Shown here: in pieces, positions 17,762 through 26,900 of the stretch
Layout of the letters: the number at the start of each line of letters is the position of its first letter
How positions within the stretch are numbered: position 1 is the stretch's first letter
Assembly (NCBI GenBank): GCA_016872605.1
Contig: VGZI01000009.1
Span: forward strand, 1 to 64,000
Length of the DNA: 64,000 nucleotides
Direction: 5' to 3'
DNA from: Planctomycetota bacterium
GTDB taxonomy: Bacteria > Planctomycetota > Planctomycetia > Gemmatales > Gemmataceae
The notes under the pieces: model-generated
Seen by the model: the letters and a program-made list of their open reading frames with translations, nothing else
Database searches by the model: none
Told to the model about the DNA's origin: nothing
Translations under genes and position numbers: made by a program

Positions 17762-20251
17762 TCAATCGTCCGTCTCAAACAACGTCGGCATCACTTCCCG
17801 AATTACTTTCTTCGTCTTGCGCAGCCGCGTCTTGGGCAACTCCTCGTCCAGATGATGCGACTCGAGTTGCCGTAGCACCTGCGCTGCCCGTTCGAGCACA
17901 TCGACGGGGATGCCAGCGAGGCGTGCGACGTGGATGCCGTAGCTTTTGTCCGCGCTGCCCGGGGCAATCTTGTGCAGGAAGACCACGTCGTCCTGCCATT
18001 CACGCACCAGCACATTGAGATTGCGCAAGCTCGGCAACGTCTCCGCAAGCTGCGCCAGCTCGTGATAGTGCGTCGCGAACAGCGATCGGCAACCGATGGT
18101 GTTGTGCAAATACTCGGTGATCGCCCAGGCCAGCGACACGCCGTCGTAGGTGGACGTGCCGCGGCCGATTTCGTCGAGGATGACCAAACTCTGCGGACTG
18201 GCATTGTTGAGAATGTTGGCCGCCTCAGTCATCTCGACCATGAACGTGCTTTGGCCGCGATTGAGTTCATCGGAAGCGCCGACGCGCGTGAAGATACGAT
18301 CCGCAATCCCAATGGCCGCGCTCTTGGCGGGTACATAACTGCCGATCTGTGCAAGCAATGTCAAGAGCGCGACTTGCCGGATATACGTCGATTTGCCCGA
18401 CATGTTCGGTCCGGTGATTAAAAGAAACATGCCGTCGCCGTTGCCCATGCGCACATCGTTGGGCACGAACGTCCCTGGCGGCAGTGTTTGATCGAGCACC
18501 GGATGCCGGCCGTCGACGATGTGCAAGATTGGCTCATCGCTTAGCTCCGGCCGAACGTACTGCCGCGACATCGCCAGTTCGGCCAGGGCAGCGAGCACGT
18601 CGAGCTGTGCCAGCACTTCACCGGTTTGTAAAAGCCGATGCGTTTCCTTGGCGACCCGATCGCGCAGATGCAGAAAAATCTCGTATTCGCGCGCCTGACT
18701 CTTCTCTTCGGCCGACAGGACTTTCTCTTCGTACTCTTTGAGCTCCGGTGTGATGTAGCGTTCGGCGTTCTTGAGCGTTTGCTTGCGTTGGTAACCGTCC
18801 GGGACCTTGGCGGTGTGTGTATGCGTGATCTCGATGTAGTAGCCGAAGACGGAGTTGAAGCCGACTTTGAGCGAATTGATGCCGGTGCGTGCGATCTCCG
18901 CGGCCTGAAAGCGAGCGATCCACTCTTTGCCCCCCTTGGCGATGTCGCGCAGCTCGTCGAGGTCCTTGGCATAGCCGGGCTTGATGAGGCCGCCCTCCTT
19001 GGCTGACAGCGGCGGTTCTTCGAGGAGGGCAGCGTCGAGTGTGGCCCGCAGATCGGGACACAACTCCAGCGCCGCTTCGAGGTCGCGCAGCAGCGGCGAC
19101 TTGCGAGCCGCGATCTTCGCCTTGACCGTCGGCAGAAATCGCAGCGTCCGCGCGATAGCCGCGAGGTCGCGCGGAGTTGCCCGGCCCGTCGAAGCCCGCG
19201 CCGTGAGCCGCTGCAAGTCCTGGATTTCGTTTAGCGTTTGCCGCAAATCGTCTCGTAAACTCGCGTTCTCCAGCAACTCTGTCACGCCGTCGAGCCTGGC
19301 TTCAATCGTCGAACGGTCGGCGAGCGGCGCCAACAGCCATTCTTGCAAGAGCCGAGCGCCCATCGTGGTCACGGTGCGATCGATGGCGGAGAGCACCGAC
19401 CCTTGGCGTTCGCCTTCGCGCAAAGTCCGGGTCAGTTCCAGGCTGCGCCGCGTCACGTCATCGAGTTGCAGCACCTTGTTGGCGAAGTACGGCTGCAAGC
19501 GACGAATGTGCCCAAGCCCGGTCTTGAGCATTTCTTGGACATAAAGCAACAGCGCCCCGGCCGCGGGCAAGCACGGCTGCGAGTCGTCGAACCCAAAGCC
19601 GGCGAACGTGGAGACGCCGAATTGCTTGCCGAGCGATTCGCGAGCGGTCTTCGGATCGAAGGTCCAATCGGGCCGTTGGGAAAACGACGGCGCTGGCGCC
19701 AATCGCTGCACGATCTCGGCAATGGTGTTCGCCTGACTCTCCGGGCCGATGCACTCGGTCGGCCCGAGCCGGGCAACCTCTTCGCGCAGACGGTCCGCGG
19801 CGACATCGGTCGCGAAGAACTGCCCGGTCGACACATCGAGCCAGGCCAGGCCGACCGGAGCTGCCGGCGAACCCGGCAGAATCGCGACAAGGTGATTGCT
19901 GGCTTTCGGATCGAGCAGGTCATCCTCGGTGACCGTCCCCGGCGTAACGACACGCGTGACTTCGCGCTTGACCAGACCCTTGGCTTGCGAACTGTCCTCG
20001 ACCTGGTCGCACACCGCGACGCGAAAACCCTGGTGCAGAAGCTTGTGCAGGTAGTTCTCGAGCTGATGATGCGGAAAGCCGGCCATCGGCATTTCCTTGT
20101 CCCGGCTTGTCAACGTCAGGCCAAGCACGCGATGGACCGTCTCGGCATCTTGCTCGAAGAGCTCATAGAAATCCCCCATGCGGAATAGTAGCAGCATGTC
20201 GGGATGCTTCGCCTTCGCATCCCGATACTGCTGCATCATGGGGGTGGTCAT
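17762..20251 (-). CDS. mutS: DNA mismatch repair protein MutS
   Basis: MMQQYRDAKAKHPDMLLLFRMGDFYELF, ITGPNMSGKSTYIRQ, LDEIGRGTSTYDG. Confidence 0.97.
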   Translation of the reverse strand: MTTPMMQQYRDAKAKHPDMLLLFRMGDFYELFEQDAETVHRVLGLTLTSRDKEMPMAGFPHHQLENYLHKLLHQGFRVAVCDQVEDSSQAKGLVKREVTRVVTPGTVTEDDLLDPKASNHLVAILPGSPAAPVGLAWLDVSTGQFFATDVAADRLREEVARLGPTECIGPESQANTIAEIVQRLAPAPSFSQRPDWTFDPKTARESLGKQFGVSTFAGFGFDDSQPCLPAAGALLLYVQEMLKTGLGHIRRLQPYFANKVLQLDDVTRRSLELTRTLREGERQGSVLSAIDRTVTTMGARLLQEWLLAPLADRSTIEARLDGVTELLENASLRDDLRQTLNEIQDLQRLTARASTGRATPRDLAAIARTLRFLPTVKAKIAARKSPLLRDLEAALELCPDLRATLDAALLEEPPLSAKEGGLIKPGYAKDLDELRDIAKGGKEWIARFQAAEIARTGINSLKVGFNSVFGYYIEITHTHTAKVPDGYQRKQTLKNAERYITPELKEYEEKVLSAEEKSQAREYEIFLHLRDRVAKETHRLLQTGEVLAQLDVLAALAELAMSRQYVRPELSDEPILHIVDGRHPVLDQTLPPGTFVPNDVRMGNGDGMFLLITGPNMSGKSTYIRQVALLTLLAQIGSYVPAKSAAIGIADRIFTRVGASDELNRGQSTFMVEMTEAANILNNASPQSLVILDEIGRGTSTYDGVSLAWAITEYLHNTIGCRSLFATHYHELAQLAETLPSLRNLNVLVREWQDDVVFLHKIAPGSADKSYGIHVARLAGIPVDVLERAAQVLRQLESHHLDEELPKTRLRKTKKVIREVMPTLFETDD

Positions 20252-20269
20252 GACGGCGCCTCGATGAGA

Positions 20270-20345
20270 TTAACCACAGAGGCACAGAGCACACAGAGAA
20301 GAACTCTGGTCGGTTTTCTCTGTGCTCTCTGTGCCCCTGTGGTTA
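20270..20345. repeat. MITE-like palindrome (TTAACCACAGAGGCACAGAG... CTCTGTGCCCCTGTGGTTA)
   Basis: ~30-bp near-perfect inverted arms around a short loop. Confidence 0.85.
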
Positions 20346-20482
20346 GGTCTTTATACGAAGAGGGCAATCATGTGGGCAATTTGCCGAACCTCTGCGCCGA
20401 ATCCTACTAAGCTGGATAATTCCATTGGACTCGATGGTGATTTTCTTGACATGCGTGCGACACACGCGGATAATCATTCCAA

Positions 20483-21343
20483 TTGATGAAACCCGCACCG
20501 AGCGAGGCTCCTGAACTTCGAGGGATGGCCATGCCGCTGATCGACGGTCTTGCTTGCCATCGGCAAATTTCCGAGCACGCCGCCGCGTGTCCGCACTGTG
20601 GCCATCCGAACGACCAGGCGGCGGCGACAGGACCGAAATGCTACCGCTGCTCAGCGGCGGCGACGACGCGCAGCCAAAGCTGCGGCGCCTTCAGCTGCGC
20701 CGTGCACCTGCAGAGCATCTACATCTACCACGGCAAAGGCGGGGCGTACGAGCTGCGCTGTGACAGCTGTTACGAATCCGCGCAGACCTGGCAAATGGTC
20801 GGCTGCATCATCTCCATCATTGGCCTCATCGCCTTCGCGATTTTCTTCTTCACATTTTTCTTGCCAGGATGGCAACGCGCCGGCGGCTTTCCGGCTGGCC
20901 AAGGCGCCGACTTCTCGGCCCCCAAGCAAGCTCGCCAGGCGCCATGGCAGACCACCGAAAACGGGCTCACCTTGTCCGTCGATCGCGTCGAGATTCAAGG
21001 GAATAACTTTCGCGTCTTCATGACCGCGACGAACCAAACCGGCGACAACTTGACGCTGCCATTGTTCGGCTATTTCGTGGTTGTGGACGATCGAGGCAAC
21101 CAGTACAAGGCCGACCCGTTTTCTTCGACGTTTCCTCGTGAGGTGCCGCGCGGAGCGACGGTGAAGGGGCATGCGAACATCGAGGCGCCGCTCAATGCAG
21201 ATGCGACCATCCTGAAAGCAGGATTCACGACGGTCTTTGGATCGTTCTCGGTCAACTCGATCGTGGTCGACGGGATTGCCATCGACAGAAACAAAGTCGC
21301 GCAACCCGCAGGCGATGGCGTCGAGCCTGATCCCAAGAAATGA
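20483..21343 (+). CDS. Zinc-ribbon / single-TM hypothetical protein (DUF4352-like C-terminal domain; start uncertain, maybe 20525)
   Basis: HAAACPHCGHPND and CYRC..C zinc-binding motifs; TM segment GCIISIIGLIAFAIFFFTFF. Confidence 0.5.
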   Translation: MMKPAPSEAPELRGMAMPLIDGLACHRQISEHAAACPHCGHPNDQAAATGPKCYRCSAAATTRSQSCGAFSCAVHLQSIYIYHGKGGAYELRCDSCYESAQTWQMVGCIISIIGLIAFAIFFFTFFLPGWQRAGGFPAGQGADFSAPKQARQAPWQTTENGLTLSVDRVEIQGNNFRVFMTATNQTGDNLTLPLFGYFVVVDDRGNQYKADPFSSTFPREVPRGATVKGHANIEAPLNADATILKAGFTTVFGSFSVNSIVVDGIAIDRNKVAQPAGDGVEPDPKK

Positions 21344-21390
21344 CGACTCGTGGTTTCGCCGATCCGTCACATGCGCCTGGGGCAATGTCG

Positions 21391-22869
21391 CTACGCCACC
21401 AGTTCCTGGATGACATGCGCCGGCTCGACGCCCGTCAGACGCTGATCCAATCCTTGATAGCGATAGCTGAATCGCGCGTGGTCGATGCCGAGCAGATGCA
21501 GCACCGTGGCATGGAAGTCGCGGATGTGGCAAGGGTTCTCGGCGATGTTGTACGAGAAGTCGTCGGTGGTGCCGTAGATTTGGCCGCCGCGCGAGCCGCC
21601 GCCGGCGATCCACATCGTGAAGCAGCGCGGGTGGTGATCTCGGCCATAGTTGAACGGCGTCAAACCGCCTTGCGAGTAGATCGTTCGGCCAAACTCTCCG
21701 CCCCAGATGATCAGCGTCGAATCGAAGAGGCCCTTCGCCTTCAAGTCTTGCACTAGGCCCCAGCAGGCTTGATCGACGTCGCGGCATTGATCGGGCAGTC
21801 GGCCCGCGACGTTGGCGTGGGTGTCCCAGTTGTTGTGGTAAATCTGAATGAAGCGGACGCCGCGCTCAACCATGCGCCGCGCTTGCAGGACGGTGTTGGC
21901 GAACGTGCCGGGGTTGCGGGCGGCTTCGCCATAGAGGCGGAACGTCGATTCGGGCTCGCTGGCGATATTCGTCAATTCCGGGACGCTTTGCTGCATGCGG
22001 TACGCCATCTCGTACTGCTGAATGCGCGTGTGCGTTTCCGGATCGCCCACGGTTTCGTGATTGATTTCGTTCAAGCGGCGCAGTCCATCGAGCGTGCGTC
22101 GGCGAACTTCCGGTGTCACTCCGGGCGGGTTATTGATGTAGAGGATCGGATCGCCCGATGACCGGAACGAACAGCCCGCGTGCTCGCCGGGAAGATAGCC
22201 CGACTGCCAAAGCCGGGCGGAGATCGCCTGCACCTGTTCCTGATTGGACGGGCGAGCAACGAGGACGACGAAAGTCGGCAAATTCTGATTGAGCGAACCG
22301 AGGCCATAGGAAGCCCATGCGCCGAGGCACGGCCGGCCCGTGACCTGGTTGCCGGTTTGCATGTACGTGATGGCGGGCTCGTGGTTGATCGCCTCGGTGT
22401 GCATCGTCCGGATGAAGCACATGTCATCGACCATCCGCGACGTGTAGGGAAGCAGTTCGCTATTGACCCACATGCCGCACTGGCCGTTTTGTGTGAAGCG
22501 GAACTTCGACGGCGCGATCGGGAAGCGAGGCTGGCCGGAGGTCATCGTAGTCAGGCGCTGCCCCATGCGCACCGAGTCGGGCAGGTCGACATCGTAGTAC
22601 CGGCGCATGAGCGGCTTATAATCATAGAGGTCCATCTGCGGCGGCCCGCCGACCATGTGCAGATAAATGACGTTGCGCGCCTTCGGAGTGTGGTGCGTGC
22701 GCGGCAAGGCGGCATTGGCGCCCGTCGAATCATCGGCGACAGCGCGGTCGCCCAGGAGGGACGCCAGTGCCGCGAAGCCGACGGCGTTGACGCCGCGGCC
22801 CAAGAACTGGCGACGCGATTCGGAATGGAACCAGGATTGAAACGGGGTCATAAGCAACTCCTCGGCCAA
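21391..22869 (-). CDS. DUF1501 domain-containing protein
   Basis: SRRQFLGRGVNAVGFAALASLL twin-arginine-like N-terminus, NVIYLHMVGGPPQMDLYDYKP, WGGEFGRT, GRDHHPRCFTMWIAGGG. Confidence 0.9.
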   Translation of the reverse strand: MAEELLMTPFQSWFHSESRRQFLGRGVNAVGFAALASLLGDRAVADDSTGANAALPRTHHTPKARNVIYLHMVGGPPQMDLYDYKPLMRRYYDVDLPDSVRMGQRLTTMTSGQPRFPIAPSKFRFTQNGQCGMWVNSELLPYTSRMVDDMCFIRTMHTEAINHEPAITYMQTGNQVTGRPCLGAWASYGLGSLNQNLPTFVVLVARPSNQEQVQAISARLWQSGYLPGEHAGCSFRSSGDPILYINNPPGVTPEVRRRTLDGLRRLNEINHETVGDPETHTRIQQYEMAYRMQQSVPELTNIASEPESTFRLYGEAARNPGTFANTVLQARRMVERGVRFIQIYHNNWDTHANVAGRLPDQCRDVDQACWGLVQDLKAKGLFDSTLIIWGGEFGRTIYSQGGLTPFNYGRDHHPRCFTMWIAGGGSRGGQIYGTTDDFSYNIAENPCHIRDFHATVLHLLGIDHARFSYRYQGLDQRLTGVEPAHVIQELVA

Positions 22870-22907
22870 CGGCCACGGTGTAAACGCGGTTAACCCACAC
22901 CAGCCAG

Positions 22908-23543
22908 CTAACGCCGCCCGGTCGCGGTCAATTTCTCGAGCACGCCGAACGAGGCTTGCACGGCGGGGGTGAAGCCGCGCGGGCCCATCTCACCCTTGAG
23001 CGCAATCTTGCCGGCGGCGTCGATCACATAGACGCGGTCCGGCCAGCCGCCGTATAGGGTGTTCACCCGATCATCCATGCTGTCGATCAGGACCGGCAGG
23101 GTCAGCTTCAGATCCTTCGCAAAGTCCTTGGCCGCCTTCTGGCGTTCTTCAAGCGTCTTGGGATCCTCAATCTTGAATTTGTTGTTCTTCACGACCCAGC
23201 CGTCCGTTGGGTGTGCTTCGCGGATATAGACGACATAGATATGGGCCTTGTCTTTGTACGCCGCGTTCAGCTTTTCGATCTGACCGACCGATTGCACGAA
23301 CGGGGGTCAGGTGCAACTACCGAAAATCAGGACCACCGGCTTGCTCTTGAGGTCGGACAGTTTGACCGACTTCTTGCCGTCGATGTCCTTGATCATGAAA
23401 TCGGGGGCGACGTCGCCAACCTTGATGGACACCTCGCGACGGAGGTCGCCTTTCTTTTTCTTGTCCTGGCCTTCCGCGGCCAGAGTCGCCGAAAGCATGA
23501 GCACCATTCCCAACAGAATTCGCATGGGGAATACCTCCATCAT
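22908..23543 (-). CDS. Deiodinase-like (T4_deiodinase/redoxin) candidate selenoprotein; in-frame TGA (23307-23309) read as Sec, ~211 aa
   Basis: Single frame: ...SDLKSKPVVLIFGSCT-TGA-PPFVQSVGQIEKLNAAYKDKAHIYVVYIREAHPTDGWVVKNN...VLIDSMDDRVNTLYGGWPDRVYVIDAAGKIALKGEMGPRGF...VLEKL. The same FGSCTUPPF and EAHxxDGW signature occurs in iodothyronine deiodinases. The track splits it at the TGA and restarts at GTG 23297. Confidence 0.88.
23274..23300 (-). promoter_or_regulatory. Candidate bacterial SECIS hairpin just 3' of the UGA
   Basis: TTCG-tgca-ATC-[GGTCGGTCA]-GAT-CGAA: stem broken by a bulge, loop begins with GG ~17 nt after the TGA; weak by eye. Confidence 0.4.
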
Positions 23544-23614
23544 GGCTCGTTTGCCGTTCGCGGCAAATCTCCGGCGACTGCATTGTCGACGGTGCGACGC
23601 GAACGCAAACCGAG

Positions 23615-26600
23615 TTATTTGTTCAACACCTCATCCAGATTCATCAACTCGTTCACCAGCATCGTCCATGCGGCCAGTGTGCGCGCATCCAGCCTCACGT
23701 CCGGCATCGATTCGCCGACGGCGATCAACTTGCGGGCGTCGGCTTCGCGCGTCTGGTAATGCTCGCGCAGATCGTTCAACGATTCCTGTACGATCTTTTT
23801 CTCCGCGGGGCGGAACGGGCGAGCGATCAGCCGCCGGGCGATGAGGTCGATGGCAATGCTGTCGAACTCCGCGCTGTCCACTTTGCTCTGGCCGGCCACC
23901 TTGAGCGCATGCGTCGCCAGGTGCCGGGCGGCTTCGATGAACTGGACATCATTGAGCGTCACCAGCGCTTGCAACGGCGTGTTGGTCCGCTCGCGGCGGA
24001 CCGTGCACGTCTCGCGGTTTGGCGCGTTGAGGATGTCCATCGATGCCGGCGGGGCGGCCCGCTTCCAGAACGTGTACATGCTGCGGCGATAGAGCTTCTC
24101 GCCGGTGTCACGCTTGTAGTCGCGCGTGTTGGAGCCGATCATCGCGACCGCTTCCCAAACGCCGTCGGGCATGTACGGCTTCACGCTGGGGCCGCCGATC
24201 TTGCGAACCAAGAGGCCGCTCGATGCCAATGCGTAATCGCGGATCATCTCGGCGTCCATGCGATAGCGCGGCGCTCGGCCGAGATAGCGGTTGTCGCGAT
24301 CCTTTTCGAGGGCGTCCTTCGTGACCGTCGCGGTTTGGCGATAGGTCGCGGAGCTGACGATGAGTTTGATGAGACGTTGAACGTCCCACCCCCTCACCCC
24401 TCGCCCCTCTCCCACGGAAAGGAGAGGGGAGGAAAACTCAAGCGCCAGCCAATCGAGCAATTCGGGATGCGACGGCAGTTCGCCGGAGACGCCGAAGTCA
24501 CCCGTGGAGCGGACGATGCCCGTGCCGAAGATTTCTTGCCAGAAGCGATTGACGGTTACGCGAGCGGTAAGCGGATGGTCTGGCTGCAACAGCCATTTTG
24601 CGAACCCGAGGCGGTTCTTGGGCAGATCGGCGGGCATCGCAGGCAACACGCTCGGCGTTGCGGCGCCCACCTTATCGCGTCGCTTGTCGTATTCACCGCG
24701 AAAGAGGATGAAAGCACTGGGCTCGTCCTTCCTCTCGCTCATTACATGGGCGATGGTGCCGCGCGATTTCATGACGACTTCTTCTTGCTGGACTGCCGCG
24801 ATCAGCGAGTTAACCGTGCGGTAGGCATCGTCCAGAGAAACTAGCCACCAATCGAAGAGGTCATTGCGATCGGCGGCCGTGCGCTTCGCGGCCGGTTTCG
24901 TCAGAAAGTCAACGGCCTTCGATGACTTCGCCAGCTGGTCGACCTGGGGACCAGTAAGAGGTTTTACGTATACGCGAAGATCTTGCAGCGAAACGTCCTT
25001 GACACGCTCGCTCTGATGACGCTGACCGATCTTGAAAGGAACCTTGGTCTTGATCGTGCCCTTGAGCTTGTCGGTGAAAACATCGGTCGGCTGCAAGGCG
25101 CCGTTCACGAATAGTTTGACGCCGGCTGCTTTGGAGGAACCGTCATAGGTGAGCGCGACGTGATACCATTGTCCCGGCTGCAACGGCGTTTTCGCAGTGA
25201 CTTTGAGGGCGTTCGTGTCCCACTTGTTGACGATGTGCATGCCGAGCTTGTCCTGTTCGATCCAGAAATCCCAGCCGCGGTAGAAATTCGTGTTGTCCAT
25301 GCGAGCGGCGATAGCGCCGGTAGTGCCGCGACGCGGTATCTTGACCCAGGCGCCGATCGAGAACCCCTCGTTTGTTTCGAAGTCGCCGACGTCGGCGAAC
25401 TGAAGCGAGGATCCTGTGGGCTTGATGGTAAAGGTCTTCGGAGCGCCCTTGCCGGCGACCCAATCATACCCGTCGCCGAGGTCGGCGGTTCGTTCCGCGC
25501 CATGAACGCTGTATCGCACCGATTTGCCCTCGGCCTCGTTCAGCTTGGCGTGCAACCCCAGGCCATCCGTCGGAATGGACGCCAGGATCTGGTCGGCCCG
25601 CGCTTGCGAAAGCCAGGCGGCAAACTCTTTCTCAGCCGATTTCTTTCGCGCGTCAAGCTGAAGCCGAAGCCCTGCGATCTCCTTGGACAGTGAATCCCAG
25701 CGCGGACGGTCCTCGGTGCGCGGCACAAAGATGACAGGCGGCGTGTTCGGGATGTTGCCGTCCATCGCTCCAACCGTCGTGTTGTTGAAAAACGCCGACA
25801 TCGAGTAAAAGTCTTTCATCGAGAACGGATCGAACTTGTGGTTGTGGCACGTGCAACAGTTCATGGTCGAGCCGAGCCAAACTGCCGCAACCGTCTCGGT
25901 GCGGTCGCGCGTGTAGAGCACGAGGTACTCCTCCGGAATCAGACCGCCTTCGTTCGAGCTGATGTTGCAGCGATTGAATCCCGTCGCCACCAACTGATCG
26001 AGCGTCGGGTTCGGCAACAGATCACCCGCCAGCTGGTCGATGGTGAACTGGTCGAACGGCTGGTTCTTGTTGAAGGCGTTGATCACCCAGTCTCGATAAG
26101 CGTGGATCTCGCGGAAGTTGTCGAAGTGGATGCCATGCGTGTCGGCATACCGGGCGGCGTCGAGCCAATAGCGGCCCCGATGCTCTCCCCAGTGCGGCGA
26201 CTTCATGAGTTGATCGACGTACTTCTCGTAGTAATCGGGCGCCTTGTCGACAACGAACGCCTCGACCTCGACGGGACTCGGCGGCAGACCGATAAGATCG
26301 AGACTCAACCGACGAGCCAGCGTGCGGCGATCGGCTTCGGGATTCGGCTTCATGCCGCGCTTTTCCAACTCGGCGAGGATGAACCGGTCGATCGGATTTC
26401 GCACCCATGCTTCATTCGTTACCTTGGGCAATGCGGGCCGTTTTGCAGCGAGGAGCGACCAGTGGAGTTGATATTCGGCTCCTTGTTCGATCCAGCGCTT
26501 GAGAATCTCCTTCTGAGTCGCGGTCAGCTTCTTGCGCGTCTTGGGCGGCGGCATGATCTCGTTGGCGTCGGTGGAATGGATGCGCTCGAACAGCGAGCTG

Positions 26601-26821
26601 TCCTTGACACTCCCCGGCTTGACGGCGCCTGCTTTAATGGCAGCGTCGCGCTCGTCGAGCCGGAGCCCGGCCTTGCGCGACGCCGAGTCGGGGCCATGGC
26701 ATGCGAAGCAATTCTCCGCGAGAATCGGCCGCACGTCGCGGTTGTATTCGATCTTGGTCTGGGCACCCAGCGGCGACGCCAGAACGGCCGTCAACGTGAT
26801 CGCGAGCAAATTCGTACGCAT
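23615..26821 (-). CDS. PSCyt1 / DUF1549 / LamG / DUF1553 planctomycete protein
   Basis: IEYNRDVRPILAENCFACHGPDSASRKAGLRLDERDAA, NPIDRFILAELEKRGMKPNPEADRRTLARRLSLDLIGLPP, GGPSVKPYMPDGVWE, NTPLQALVTLNDVQFIEAAR; start placed at MRTNLLAITLTAVLA (26821). Confidence 0.92.
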   Translation of the reverse strand: MRTNLLAITLTAVLASPLGAQTKIEYNRDVRPILAENCFACHGPDSASRKAGLRLDERDAAIKAGAVKPGSVKDSSLFERIHSTDANEIMPPPKTRKKLTATQKEILKRWIEQGAEYQLHWSLLAAKRPALPKVTNEAWVRNPIDRFILAELEKRGMKPNPEADRRTLARRLSLDLIGLPPSPVEVEAFVVDKAPDYYEKYVDQLMKSPHWGEHRGRYWLDAARYADTHGIHFDNFREIHAYRDWVINAFNKNQPFDQFTIDQLAGDLLPNPTLDQLVATGFNRCNISSNEGGLIPEEYLVLYTRDRTETVAAVWLGSTMNCCTCHNHKFDPFSMKDFYSMSAFFNNTTVGAMDGNIPNTPPVIFVPRTEDRPRWDSLSKEIAGLRLQLDARKKSAEKEFAAWLSQARADQILASIPTDGLGLHAKLNEAEGKSVRYSVHGAERTADLGDGYDWVAGKGAPKTFTIKPTGSSLQFADVGDFETNEGFSIGAWVKIPRRGTTGAIAARMDNTNFYRGWDFWIEQDKLGMHIVNKWDTNALKVTAKTPLQPGQWYHVALTYDGSSKAAGVKLFVNGALQPTDVFTDKLKGTIKTKVPFKIGQRHQSERVKDVSLQDLRVYVKPLTGPQVDQLAKSSKAVDFLTKPAAKRTAADRNDLFDWWLVSLDDAYRTVNSLIAAVQQEEVVMKSRGTIAHVMSERKDEPSAFILFRGEYDKRRDKVGAATPSVLPAMPADLPKNRLGFAKWLLQPDHPLTARVTVNRFWQEIFGTGIVRSTGDFGVSGELPSHPELLDWLALEFSSPLLSVGEGRGVRGWDVQRLIKLIVSSATYRQTATVTKDALEKDRDNRYLGRAPRYRMDAEMIRDYALASSGLLVRKIGGPSVKPYMPDGVWEAVAMIGSNTRDYKRDTGEKLYRRSMYTFWKRAAPPASMDILNAPNRETCTVRRERTNTPLQALVTLNDVQFIEAARHLATHALKVAGQSKVDSAEFDSIAIDLIARRLIARPFRPAEKKIVQESLNDLREHYQTREADARKLIAVGESMPDVRLDARTLAAWTMLVNELMNLDEVLNK
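24387..24436. repeat. Palindromic repeat unit inside the DUF1553 coding sequence
   Basis: ccccctcacccctcgcccctctcc-cacggaaa-ggagaggggag, translated as SSPLLSVGEGRGVRG. Confidence 0.75.
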
Positions 26822-26840
26822 TGGGTCATCTCCTAATTTC

Positions 26841-26897
26841 CTCTGCGTTCTCCGCGCTCTCCAAATTTGAAACGCGGAGAGCGCGGAGAACGCAGAG
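26841..26897. repeat. Perfect 22-bp inverted repeat (CTCTGCGTTCTCCGCGCTCTCC / GGAGAGCGCGGAGAACGCAGAG)
   Basis: Arms 26841-26862 and 26876-26897, loop 13 nt; flanked by a CACGCAAAGGCGCAAGGGCGCAAAA-type unit. Confidence 0.9.
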
Positions 26898-26900
26898 AAG

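Noticed and set aside
19343-20188. Plus ORFs antisense to mutS (and similar antisense ORFs over uvrB, lysA, aroDE, WD40, copA, thrC)
   Set aside because: High-GC shadow ORFs opposite well-supported core genes.
22908-23297. Treating the 129-aa ORF starting at GTG 23297 as a separate gene
   Set aside because: Its start lies inside a conserved deiodinase-like motif, in the same frame as the upstream signal-peptide ORF; one recoded gene explains both.
23615-26821. LamG insertion in DUF1549/DUF1553 protein as a novelty
   Set aside because: As I recall, PSCyt1-DUF1549-LamG-DUF1553 is a common planctomycete architecture.
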